64,000 bases of DNA from Ceratodon purpureus (taxonomy: Eukaryota > Streptophyta > Bryopsida > Pseudoditrichales > Ditrichaceae), in contig CM026429.1 of the NCBI GenBank assembly GCA_014871385.1, forward strand, positions 14,371,979-14,435,978, given 5' to 3'. Position numbers and translations under genes: made by a program. The notes below the pieces were generated by a model. The model ran no database searches and was not told the DNA's origin. It saw nothing but the letters and a program-made list of their open reading frames with translations. Positions 23,191-33,310 of the stretch are shown one piece after another. Positions within the stretch are counted from its first letter, which is position 1, and each line of letters opens with the position of its first letter.

Positions 23191-23643
23191 CTAATCTTCG
23201 AACCTAACACGTTTAGGGTTGCCCACTACACTATCAGCAGGGCTTCGAACCTCTGACTGTACTGCAGGACAAACTATATTTGCATTCACTTTCGTTCCAA
23301 CATTTGGCAAGTGTCCTTGGTATGAACGTTTCAGCAATGGCCCACCTCCCCGCCTCCGATTCACTGATTCCCTGGAATAGGTTCCCCTTGGGATCTTTCC
23401 AACCCTGGAGTATGCATGAGTTTGCAAAGGCACATCTGCGTTCTCCTCCAGCACTCTGATATCATCCGAATTTTCTGAACGTGGAGATTCAGCTCTTACA
23501 TCCGGTTGTACGTCAACATCCGTTGTCAAAGGACGCCCTTGGCTGTTGGCCATCACCTCTTCTTCGTCCTCGACCTCAACATATGGTTGAAATGGACAAA
23601 CATCGTCAGCAAGTGATACAACAATATCTCTAACGTCTTCCAT
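23191..23643 (-). CDS. Hypothetical acidic protein, 150 aa
   Basis: I do not recognise it. The frame starts with ATG at 23,643 (MEDVRDIVVSLADD), is acidic in the first third (EVEDEEEV), basic after (NRRRGGGPLLKRS) and ends with KRVRFED. It lies tail-to-tail with the transposase, 237 bp away, and could be an accessory gene of the same element or a chance frame. No domain is visible. Confidence 0.4.
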   Translation of the reverse strand: MEDVRDIVVSLADDVCPFQPYVEVEDEEEVMANSQGRPLTTDVDVQPDVRAESPRSENSDDIRVLEENADVPLQTHAYSRVGKIPRGTYSRESVNRRRGGGPLLKRSYQGHLPNVGTKVNANIVCPAVQSEVRSPADSVVGNPKRVRFED

Positions 23644-24391
23644 AACTGCTGTCCCGCACTACGGAAAAGAGCTTCACAAAACACCAACAGAAAAGAGGAA
23701 GAGACATACAATAATCCCACCTTAAATATCCGTGAAGATGATGCTTGGCGCCCTTGAAAACCGGCTTTTCATTGATTCGAAAGTTGTCGTCCTAAAATGA
23801 ATGAAAAAGGATGAGGGTTGAGCAGAAGTCATTTAGCATTTAAAATTTAAAAAAATAAAAAATAAAAAAATATATAAATTATAAAAGCAAAATAAAATAA
23901 TAAAATAAATAAAAAATAAAAAACAAATTATAAAAAATGAAATTAGAAAAGGAAAAGTAAACAAAAGGAAAAATAAATATTAAGGTTGAAAAAAATATGA
24001 AGGCGATTGAGAAAATAAAAGAGAAAATAAAATGAAAGAGAATTAAAGGAAAGGACTCTTTTGACCCCTTTAACAAGATAGATAGAATAATGGAAGTTGA
24101 TATAAAAAATAAAAGATAAAAAGTTGTAAGGCATGTAGACTATGGCGGATGAATTCTAGCAATGTTAAGAAAATGTTAGGAAATTAAATGTTACTTGATT
24201 CCTTTTAAGAGGTTCAATACGAATACATTTTAAGTAGTAATTTGCATATAAATTTGAGGAGATAAGGGAAATTAATGTATGCCTGAACTAGTTAGAAGGA
24301 GCTGGAGCATAGTAATTGGTGCACACTAAAAAATAAATCACCAAGAAAAGAGAAAATGAACTACAAATTCAATGAAAATACTGTAATTAAT
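23644..24391. other. AT-rich spacer with simple A/T-rich runs
   Basis: Positions 23,845-24,120 are almost entirely A-rich with AAATAAAA and AAAGAGAAAA words. Frames there are low-complexity artefacts. No gene is seen before the second dispersed-repeat copy. Confidence 0.6.
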
Positions 24392-24587
24392 CCACGGTTA
24401 TAGGGTCAATAAAAGTACTAAAATTAGTAACTTTCTAAAAATATACTAAGAATATTCGAATCTTCTAATTTTATAATTTATTTTTAGTAAAAAAATTGCT
24501 ATTTTAAGGTTCTGTCCCCCATTCTGTGCTCTCCGCTCTCCAAATCTGCGCTCACCGCTCTCCGCTCTGCGCTCTCCGCTCACGTAC
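24392..24587. repeat. Dispersed repeat, copy 2 (left border of the Mutator-like element)
   Basis: It starts CCACGGTTATAGGGTC and ends with the CT-rich block 24,521-24,587 (ATTCTGTGCTCTCCGC ... CACGTAC), matching 5154-5260 at both ends. It has an extra AT-rich middle and a short extra CT-rich word. It abuts the truncated transposase exon, so it probably marks an insertion or deletion breakpoint that removed the transposase 5' end. Confidence 0.6.
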
Positions 24588-24602
24588 AAGCTACGTCCCC
24601 AG

Positions 24603-26036
24603 AGTGGCTACCGAGTGCATTCATTGTCGATGATGCATTAGCTGAGATTAACGCCATAATGTACGTATTCTGATATCTCTGTCTGCGTACTGTCTCGTGA
24701 TTTGCCGACTCGCAAGCTGTCTCGTGACATACCGTTCCGCACAGTGTCTCGTGATTCCCCATCACGCATACTGCACCTCCACTTCTGTACCCGTGATATG
24801 TCTCGTGCGTTTCATAGGTTGGTATGGCCCAAGATTAAAGTATTCCTATGCCTCTGGCATGTAAGGCGGGCCTGGCAAAAGAACGCCTGTGCCAAAATTA
24901 AAGGAATAATCACCAGAGCGTGGGCGCTGCGGGAAATGGGAGCGCTCATGTACATCGAGGAGTCTCCCGATTCGAGGTTGTCTGTCTTGGACTACGTGAA
25001 GGCTAGGTTCGCGAGACTGAAGACATTACTGTCCGGCGCTGCTGCTTTCTGGGCGTACATTGAAAAGTACTGGATGATAAAGCCCGAAATGTGGGTGACA
25101 GGGAACAGGCACATACCACATGCTGGTCAAGACACGAACGCAGGGATTGAGTCATATCATGGACACACAAAGGCCACTCTGAAGGCCGAGAAGAGTCGGT
25201 TGGATGGAAGGCGTCTCGATTGGCTCATTCACGAGCTCACAAACAACGTCGTAACGAAATACGACTACAACCAATACATGAAGGAGAATGGCTTCATAAC
25301 GAACAAGAAGGCAGAGCGAATCGTTAGAAACTCCATTATATCGGCGAACAAGATCCCGGACTCCTCTGTCTCGCTGCCGTCTCGACCCGGTGACCCCGCC
25401 ATAGTCACGTCGTCCAAGCGAGCCCACATTAGATACGCCGTGTACAATCCCGATACGGAGTGGGCTGTTTGCGAATGTGTATGGGCCCAGAAAGGAAATC
25501 TTTGCAAACATCAGCTGAAGGTTCTTCGTGTAATGAGGCCTGACCTTGCCGACGGGACGATTGTGAAGGTCTGCGGGACACTGTACGGTACCAAGCTAGG
25601 CGGTGTCTCGGCTCTCCTAAATCCCCCGGGACCGGGAATTCCAAGCGAGACTGAAACCGGACCGTCGCAGGATGTCCCCGAAGACTGGAATGCCAACAGC
25701 GAGACACAGGATGTGCCCACGGTCGACCCTCCACCGAGTCAAGAAGACGAGGTGGCAAGAATGAAGCGCATCATAGACCAAACGGGAAGAGAAATCACGG
25801 AACGAGCTGCGAGACACTACGTCATTCAGAAGCACCTGGCGGCGGAATTGGCAGAGATGAATACGAGACACGCTGCCATGGAAACGAGGATTCTAGCCGG
25901 TCTCCTTCATCCAACGGAGCGAGACGCCCCAAGATTTGAGAGGAATGACCCGAACAAGCCCAACTCGCTGAAACGGAATAGGGATTTCCTCGACGGGGGA
26001 CGCGTCGGACGTCCGCCCAGATCCACGCAGGAGTGA
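24603..26036 (+). CDS. MULE-type transposase with SWIM zinc finger, 5'-truncated (424 aa remain)
   Basis: The remaining exons are 24,603-24,660 (after a CCCCAG acceptor) and 24,818-26,036, separated by an intron with GTACGT and TTTCATAG ends; phases match. The join gives FIVDDALAEINAIM followed by LVWPKIKVFLCLWHVRRAWQ, the region of the second catalytic Asp and the LCLWHV box of MULE transposases. TNAGIESYHGHTKATLK matches the catalytic Glu region. The SWIM finger is CECVWAQKGNLCKH. Everything upstream, including the first Asp and the DNA-binding module, is missing at the dispersed repeat, so no full enzyme can be made from this copy. The C-terminus is a charged helix (EEDEVARMKRIIDQTGREIT) followed by a basic tail. 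TGTCTCG motifs occur in several reading frames inside this exon. Confidence 0.75.
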
Positions 26037-26071
26037 CCCCACGTCCCTGTCTCGGATTTCTATATTCGATG

Positions 26072-26110
26072 TGTCTCGGATCGAGACAGCGGGAACTCTA
26101 CCTATAAGTA
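26072..26110 (+). promoter_or_regulatory. Predicted promoter: paired TGTCTCG motifs plus TATA box
   Basis: TGTCTCG (26,072-26,078) and its inverse CGAGACA (26,082-26,088) face each other across 3 bp, followed 14 bp later by CTATAAGTA (26,102-26,110). The first ATG downstream is at 26,223. The arrangement suggests an active promoter using the element's own motif; this is inference. Confidence 0.5.
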
Positions 26111-26222
26111 CACCCGCCACGACTCGTACTTTCTTTTTATTTCTGCAAGTGTTGAGTGGGATTCATAATCACGGGGTACCAGTTTCCGTAGTTCGCGTTT
26201 GGCGTTCAATTGGGTTCGCAGA

Positions 26223-26609
26223 ATGGAGTCCATGAATGTTAACTTCTTCAATGGGAGGGAGGACACGGTCCCGGGAGTTCATCCGGAGGGGCCTGTCTCG
26301 GGTCCCACAGGCTGCTGTGATCTCCAGGAATTGGAGGCCGACGCTTTAGAGGTACAGGAGCAATTGTTCTTGGAGGCATCATATGATATAGCATTATCGT
26401 CTCGGAGAATGAGCTCTGCGAAACGGAATCAAGTGGACGCGTACCGTATACCGAGACAATACCTTGGCGGGCAGTCCCGAACACGAACTGTCTCGAGACG
26501 AGACGGGGTCGACTACGAGTCCCTTACGTACGTGGGCATGTGTCTCACCCCTTGGAACCCCACTAGGTCAAGGAGGATGTTAGGACCATCAGCATTCGGT
26601 AAACTGTAG
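26223..26609 (+). CDS. Small element-encoded hypothetical protein, 128 aa
   Basis: The frame starts at ATG 26,223 (MESMNVNFFNGRED), about 113 bp after the TATA box, and ends in GPSAFGKL. It follows the transposase on the same strand by 186 bp. Residues include an acidic Leu-rich stretch (LQELEADALEVQEQLFLEA) that could form a helix or coiled coil, then a basic Arg/Ser part (SRTRTVSRRD). No known domain is recognised. Its place beside a MULE transposase recalls the accessory genes of VANDAL elements, but similarity to any of them is not claimed. The frame may be only an exon: TTCGCAG just before the ATG could be an acceptor. Confidence 0.4.
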   Translation: MESMNVNFFNGREDTVPGVHPEGPVSGPTGCCDLQELEADALEVQEQLFLEASYDIALSSRRMSSAKRNQVDAYRIPRQYLGGQSRTRTVSRRDGVDYESLTYVGMCLTPWNPTRSRRMLGPSAFGKL

Positions 26610-27064
26610 CTCTAGATTGTGTTGTAGCGAATTTATTGAAGTTCTGTCTCGGATTGTAGCCTAGGAATTATCGATACTCTTTTATGCGCAATGTAGACAA
26701 GTATCGGATGTAAAAGAATCTTCCGTTTTCTAATTATACGTCACACGGTTTCCCGTGGAAAATTTTGTTCAAAAAAATTTCTTCTTTCCTCTCCGACCCC
26801 TGGGAGCCAAGCATCCCACATACGAGACACTGAGCTCTCAACTAGTCACAGGGAGTCCACTACAAACGAGAGGCGAGACAGTCACTTCCCTTCCTTGGAC
26901 TCTCTCGGACTATACCATTCATCTATACACTGTCATTGTGTCCTTCAACTATGCACTACATCTCTACTACTGTACGTCTCCCTCCCATCCCCAAAACTGG
27001 TACTATGTACTGAGCAGTCCTGTACAAGTCTCCTGCCTGTCTCGCCCCAAAACAAAACCGCAGT
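26610..27064. other. Convergent 3' spacer inside the element
   Basis: Lies between the small plus-strand gene and the end of the Ulp1 gene. It contains a few TGTCTCG motifs (for example CGAGACA near 26,825 and 26,875). The overlapping short frames look like chance. Confidence 0.5.
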
Positions 27065-30000
27065 CTACAGCCGTCGTCTCGCCGAGCCTGAAGGAGAGTG
27101 CACCATCTTCTCGAATTTCTCACGCTTAGACTTCCTGGACTTGGTGGCGCTTCCGAGCCTCGCCTTTGTGTCTTCCTCCTCCTCAGAACCTGGTGCTCGT
27201 GGTTCACGGATGTGGAACGCATCCACCTTGTACCCGGTCCGAGACATCGCTGGCGAAATACCGAACACTTGGACCCCGCCTTTTAGTGTGACGTAGTCCG
27301 GGACAACGATATCCACCTCCATCAGGTTAGGCAAGTCATTCAGACTAGTCCCGCAGATCCTCGGTCTTGGTAATCTGTCGTCCGCACGGGCTGTCTCGAT
27401 GTACAGCTGCTCCATGAACCACAACTGCATTTGCTGCCCAGTCCATTTCAACCACCGCTTCTTCTTCATTTTCTCCGCAGGCTTCGGGAAACGACAACCA
27501 TATCCACGAGTGACCATGTACTGCCAGAACTGGAAACTCATCGCGTATCCGCACTCCCATGACTCCTTCTGGTTCGGAGCCTTGAGCGAGACACATCCGC
27601 GAGACACTACCTTCCACCAGTCTTGCGATCCCGGAACAATTCCCCTGGAGCTCGCCCACGCGATGTGCACCAACGTGACGAAGTTGTCTCGAGCCTCCGT
27701 GTCGTGTATGTGGAGGAGGGATCCAAGGTGATATGTCGTGTCTTGCTCCACAACAAACAGGGTCCAGTGATCCTTATCGCAATAAGGGATCACCAACGTG
27801 TTCTCCCGGCCATTGCAACCTGAGAGCCACCGGATTCCGAAACTCCCCAGCCATTCCCAGTCCCCGTTGCACTCCAGGATGTGCGCATCCAAGACAGTAT
27901 TGACGTTGGATTCTGCCACCACATACTGTCTCGCGACGTGGTCCGGCGATCTCAGAACCAAGTGCCGAAGTAGGAGGTCCACGAATGGCCCAATCATGCA
28001 CGCCTGTGGTCTGAGTACGCACTGAGCCCACTCTTGGACCAGGACAGGGATCTTCACGGCAATCCGGGGGTCGTTACCAAAGTAGATGATGTAATCCCCG
28101 TACTCCGTCTCGGCCACATGCCCTTGCCTGAAATAGGAGACAGTGATAATGTTAGATCCGAGACAGGGTAGAACCTGGACAGCGCTATAGGAACATGATA
28201 TCGGGACACCGCGAAACATTTTCAAGAATAAAAAACATGGACACAACGAGCCTAAACATACCATGAGTAATAAAACATGCCATTCACGAACTTAAGAACT
28301 TACTTGAAGCAGCCAACGTGGAATGGAATCATCAATACCCCAAGCACTGCCTTCCAATCCATCTGTACTCCCTCCGAGACAAGCTCCGTCTTGAAATCCT
28401 TCGGGGGCTCCAATGTGTTCGGAACAGGCGTGGCAGGGTCCATGAATTTAAAAATCCAGTGGCTCCCCGGTTTCAATTTACTCGGCGGTATTGGTGCGCC
28501 AAAGTCGAGGTCCCAAATCTTGAGTCCTTCCTCTCGTGACCCAATTCCAGAGGACTGTCCCTCGTCTGACTCCGGCTCCTTGTCCTCCTCGACCACTGTC
28601 TCGGACGCCGCCACTGCGTCTAGTAAAGACACAATATTGCAACCCCCGTTAATTAATGTCCCTCTGGACACTGTATGATGAGTTGGTGTGCAAGAAAGTA
28701 ATTGCGAGAATCCGAAACAGTCCATCTGGGATGCAGAGGGAATGCCATCGCCCAATGGCAGGGAACTGAACCCGTCTCGCAATTCTTGGGTCCATGTTCC
28801 GGGACACTCACCTCTGGGTTTCGCGGCTGCCACTGTCTCGAATGAGGCAGCCTCCTTTCGCGGACTCTCGTACCGGCGAGGCGAATCCACGGAGGCAATG
28901 TCAACAACCTCATTCATTTCGTTATGATATGGGGATGAAGGGCTCGCTGTCTCGGTCCCTTCCGAGTCTTGTGGAGGTTCGTCGACAGGTATCTCGTGAC
29001 CATGGACGTTCAAGTGCCCGTACACCAACCTGTCTCGCGAAACCCCGTCAACAGCCGTCTCGGCAGCGGACCACCGGTCTTGAGCGACACCATTCAAGAA
29101 AGTGCGCACTGACAACGCACTGCGCAAACCAGAGGCCCAGGCCGGCTCTGCAAAGAAGGTCCAAGCCGTTAGCTTCGGAACGCATGAACTATTTCCGAGA
29201 CATTCTTACTACAAGACATCAGAACATGGCCTCTGTGTCGGATATGAACTTACCATCCGCGAGAGGGATCCAACGGAGATCTAGGTCCTCCCGTCGAGTT
29301 AATGCTTGCCGCAAAATCTTCAAGCACTCTGGGAATACCTCTTCCGAGACGGGCGCCGTCAACTGCCACGCCGTCATGAAGGATTCCGTCTCGGAAGATG
29401 CAAAGTCCTCCAGTGCCCGAGCCTGGACTGAAAGGAGCCACGCCTGCAGGGCATCCGAGACACCGCTGTGGAGGGACATGCATGCTGCTGTAATGGCGTC
29501 CGACGTCTCCGTCTCGGCGTTTGGATCAGCACCGAACAGTGTACTCCCAGCGGCCTGAACGAGACACCTCGCTGTGTCTAGAGCTCCAGGCGAAGACAAC
29601 TTCTCCTGGACACTTTTGTCCAGTGCTCCTTGCAGTGGGTCCGCTGAGCTGTTATACCAGAGCACGAGGAAAATATGAGGGGCCCGTGACGGTTTTTTTT
29701 TATTTTAAATTATGTTGAATTGAATAAAGTACCTCAGGAGGAAAAAATAAAAATAAACAAGTACACAATACTGACCTGTACCGAATATTGTGGACAAGGA
29801 GGAAAACGCGAATGATCTTTGCCTCCAGACCTGCTCCGACTGGCAGCGTCCGTCTCGTACCGAGTGCCTTGACCACGTCTCGCGCCTCCGTTTCGTTGTG
29901 CTTCCAGGGCATGGGAGGTAGCCTCTCCGAGACAGCGGGGTTCTTCGCGCATATGTGGTACAGGGGATTCCAACCCCATGACACTTCCTCCAACTCCCCA

Positions 30001-31832
30001 GCCTTGGACTCCTCCCACGCTGCAACCCTGTCCGCGATGAATTTCTCCTTCAGTCTGGCGTTATGAAGGCGCTGGGCATCTACGGCCTCCTCGTGTTTCT
30101 TCCAGTCGTGGACATTGACGTAGTAGTCCATGGAGGCGTTCGCGAGACGATCCATCTCTGTCTCGGACATTTCCCCGGTGTCCAACACTTCAGAAAGATC
30201 TGCCGCTAGACCGCTATCTCTCTCGGAGTATAGAGAATTCTGCAATTCAGAGAGTACGGCAGTCCTCCCCCGTTAGCAACCTTGAGGCACAGATTGAAGT
30301 GCGAGACAAGTATGAAAGATAGACGAAAATGAATTAAAATATCGCAACATATTAACGACAAATACAAGTTATTATAAAATAATGAAGTTGAGAACTCGAG
30401 GGAGGAGATGTCGTACCTTTCGATTCAACTTCTGGAATCGGAAGTAGGTAAGCGAGATGATTGTCTCGCGCCCCTCCTTCTTCAAGAACTCCCCCAGTCT
30501 GGTCCGAAGAGTTCCCCTGTCCCACGTGTGGAACTCCCTCTCCTCCCCAAAAAGCCCGTAATCCATTAGGATGGTGAGGCCCGTGTGTCCCAAGCGTGTC
30601 TCGGGCTGGCGAATTGGATCTATTGTGAACAGGGACTCCGCTGCCTCTTGAGCCTCCTCCACAACCTTCTCCTTGTCTCGCATTAAGGCGGACATTGGGC
30701 TCAGGGGAACCTCCATCGGGGCCTCGTCGACAACCATAGCCACCGCTCCAGTATCCTCTGTGTGGACAGTGGGAGTGGAGACGGCCATATCAGAGCCGTC
30801 CCCGGGACGTATCCGAGACGTATCCGAGGCGTATCCGGCTGTCTCGTCCCGGATTGGGGATGGCGGTTTCTCGTCCGATGGTTTCGGTCGCTTCGCTGCC
30901 GTCGTGTTTGTCTCGCTCCTTGCCGCTGGGACCCTCTGTGCCGGGGTGGTCTTGCGTTTGTTTTTCCGAGAGTAAAACTCCGTGTCCTCGGGTTCCTTCT
31001 CCGGCTTGGAAGCCTTCACTTCAATGTCTCGTCCTTTCTTGTCTCGCTGTCGAGGAGGGAGTCCTGCCCGAGGAACAACGACAAACGTATCAGGTACAGC
31101 TCCCGTGGCGTCCTCTTCGCCTGCAGATGTGTCTCGCCGGGGCGGTGAGAGGATGATAGGGACAACAGCAGGCGTCGGTGCCGTCTCGGGATTGGGGATG
31201 AACGGTCTTCGCTCCACCACGGGCGAGTCCGAGGCCTCAAAGTCACTGTCTGCCTGTGCCTCGGAATCTGAACTGCTCAGCACCATTTCCAAAGTCCTCA
31301 CAGCCAACCTATCAGGGACAGATTTTCTCTCGGCCTTCATGGGTTTCTTCGTCTGCTTCTTCGGCGATCTATCACTCGGACCACGAATCGCAGGGACGCC
31401 TTGTTGGAATTTGACCGGCTCCCCTCGCCGCAACATAGCCTGTGTCTCGTTCACGTAGTCCCTCACCAACTTCTGGGGCGAGACACCCGCTTGCAGCTTG
31501 TCAATGGTAACGTTCTTCTCAAGCAGATTCGGGTACATCTTCTCCGGGATGACGTTACCGTTCGCGTCGACATTTAGGGGGCACCCGTGCCACCTATGAG
31601 TATTTAGACGCGCCTTCTGAGCACACATGGGCTCCCCATTCTTGCCACGGCATTTGTGCTTGCAGCAGAACAATCGACGTCCTAACATCACCGGCGCGCT
31701 ATGACACTCCAGGAGCAAATTCTTCCACTCCTCCCATGTGTAGTGTTCCGTGAACAACTTCTTGTCGCTTTCGTGGACCTCCGTGACGCCGTCGTCCGTG
31801 ATCTGGAGGTTCCTCCTGTACTCGGGAGCCAT
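27065..31832 (-). CDS. Large Ulp1-like (C48) cysteine protease gene of the element, five exons, 1393 aa
   Basis: Exons on the minus strand are 31,832-30,417, 30,239-29,776, 29,648-29,254, 29,147-28,304 and 28,127-27,065. All donors are GT (GTACGA, GTCAGT, GTAAGT, GTAAGT), all acceptors AG, and all phases agree (4182 nt, 1394 codons with stop). The N-terminus holds a Cys/His cluster, C56 C57 H59 C61 C70 H79 H82 C84, perhaps a zinc site. The middle is long, acidic and Ser/Pro-rich. The last exon has the Ulp1 signature: His1160 in KDHWTL, Asp1182 in HIHDTE, Gln1226 in NQKESW and Cys1232 in ECGYAM, so the triad is intact. Ulp1 enzymes cleave SUMO-like conjugates in the nucleus. The C-tail is basic (KSRKSKREKFEK). 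CGAGACATG overlaps the start codon. Confidence 0.8.
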
Positions 31833-33310
31833 GTCTCGCTAACTTGAACCTAAAACAAACAGGGGCGGAGGTTAGTAACCTGGATGCGAAGTTTATAAGG
31901 CCTTCCGAGACACAGACACAACGCCGAGACTGCGAGACAGCTGCGAAGCAAAAACCGTGCACATCAAATTCGGCAGGAACTGTGGACGACAGGAAGGAGC
32001 CTCTACGACGGATCGTTGTCTCGGCGAAACATGAACGACGAATCGGGACAGAAATTAAGATTCTATGCACAAAATTGGTATACTCAAGAACTCCCTCCCA
32101 ATTCCAACGCGAGACACTCCTGTAACGGGGGCGACATCGTCGTCCTCATTTGATTTCGACAATAGCAGCGAGGCCACCCACAACGACCGCAGACAAGATA
32201 CACCTGAACAGTATTCCACGAGACATGTCTATCCTAAACCCTAAACCCCAGAACGTCGTGACGTATGACTACTAAACCCTAAAACTAATCTCTGTGACAA
32301 ACTCCGGCAACAAAATCGCTATCGTCTCTCCGGAACACCATAAAAACAAACACATAGAAGATGATGATCGTATACATACCTCGATTGCCTCAGCGAAATC
32401 GCCTTTGCACTCCTCCTCCGAGCAAATCGCACAAACTCCTGGATCGCGGCTCCAGCAACAGACTCCGACTCCTCACTTCTCACAGCACTCTCAGACTCTA
32501 TCACAACACTCTCCGCCCATGAAAGCGCCTCACGCACAACACTCTCCACCTCCCAAACACTAAGCGCAACACATCTAACAATGGCGCGAGACAGCGGAGA
32601 AGGAAACGGAGAGAAATTGGCAGCGAAATTAGCAAACTTCGACAACGCGCGCATATAAACCCTCGCACCTCCTCTCGAGGGAACACTCTCACCACCCCAC
32701 GAGACAACTCTCGCAGCTCTCCTCAGGCAATGGCATAAAATGAGTCCGGTTTTCCAGGAGGCCGCCAATTTATACAGAGAGCAGGGGGGAGACGCCATCA
32801 TCACACCTACTGAACCTCAGAAATCAAAATCGAGGAAAAGGCTGCAAGAGACGGCGCATGATCTCCACCCACAGAACCCCATCATCACCTCAACACCCGA
32901 AACAGCTCCGACGAGACAGACTGAAAGCAGAAGTGACAGGAGAGAGCAGAAGTGACACCCACGAAAATGAGACATCATACCCTAAAACGTGGAAGGTCAT
33001 TCGACAGGACGTGACGAATTCTGTCCGTCTCGGATGGATGAAAATCTCCATGCATGCCCATGGGCCATGGTGCCATGAGGCTGTCTCGCGAGACAGCCCA
33101 TGCATGGGGTGTCTCGTCTTTCTGGGTTCCGAGACGAGACAAGGTGGAGGATGCGGACGTGGCAGGGAGGGTTTCGAGACGGGGTCCGACGTGGCATCCC
33201 GAGCCCGGACACGGCTCGCGAGAGGGGGGGAGCGACGGAAAGAATTCTGGAGCGAAAGAAGGGTCTCGCGCCGTGGGCCCTGTCTCGCGGGACCGCCGCG
33301 GAAGGGAACA
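31833..33310 (-). promoter_or_regulatory. Leader and upstream region of the Ulp1-like gene, rich in TGTCTCG motifs
   Basis: A leader intron is predicted from GTATGTATA at 32,379 to TTTGTTTTAG at 31,850, placing a short 5'-UTR exon piece directly before the ATG at 31,832. Two telo-box-like stretches (CTAAACCCTAAA, near 32,235 and 32,272) sit within the intron. About 18 TGTCTCG/CGAGACA motifs occur here, including the perfect 16-bp palindrome CTGTCTCGCGAGACAG at 33,081-33,096 and an inverted pair at 33,110-33,118 and 33,133-33,141. The GC content is high and drops sharply after about 33,400. Confidence 0.5.
32740..32955 (+). CDS. Possible small basic protein, 71 aa
   Basis: The ATG at 32,740 lies 80 bp after a plus-strand TATA-like CATATAAAC (32,652-32,660). 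The peptide runs from MSPVFQEAANLYREQGGD to a basic end with SKSRKRLQE and RSDRREQK. It opposes the Ulp1 gene, so a divergent transcript is possible. No domain is recognised, and a chance frame in GC-rich DNA cannot be excluded. Confidence 0.25.
   Translation: MSPVFQEAANLYREQGGDAIITPTEPQKSKSRKRLQETAHDLHPQNPIITSTPETAPTRQTESRSDRREQK

Larger units (their letters stand above)
24588..33310. mobile_element. Mutator-like element with Ulp1 gene, 5'-truncated, saturated with TGTCTCG motifs
   Basis: Bounds are inferred. The left edge is the end of the dispersed repeat at 24,587 and the right edge is where TGTCTCG/CGAGACA motifs stop (last at 33,281-33,287). Inside are a SWIM-type transposase without its first exons (plus), a small plus-strand frame, a five-exon Ulp1-like gene (minus, convergent) and a GC-rich right flank. 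Pairing of MULE transposases with Ulp1 proteases is known in plant elements (Kaonashi-type MULEs). About 80 copies of the 6-mer GTCTCG/CGAGAC were counted by eye, against about 4 expected. Terminal inverted repeats and a target duplication were not found, consistent with the left end being lost. Confidence 0.7.

Noticed and set aside
5154..24587. The two dispersed repeats as LTRs of one 19-kb retrotransposon
   Set aside because: No primer-binding site, polypurine tract, gag or reverse-transcriptase frame was seen, and the two copies differ greatly in length.
28794..29558. 254-codon plus-strand frame within the Mutator-like element
   Set aside because: Lies opposite exons 3 and 4 of the phase-consistent Ulp1 gene and has no domain.
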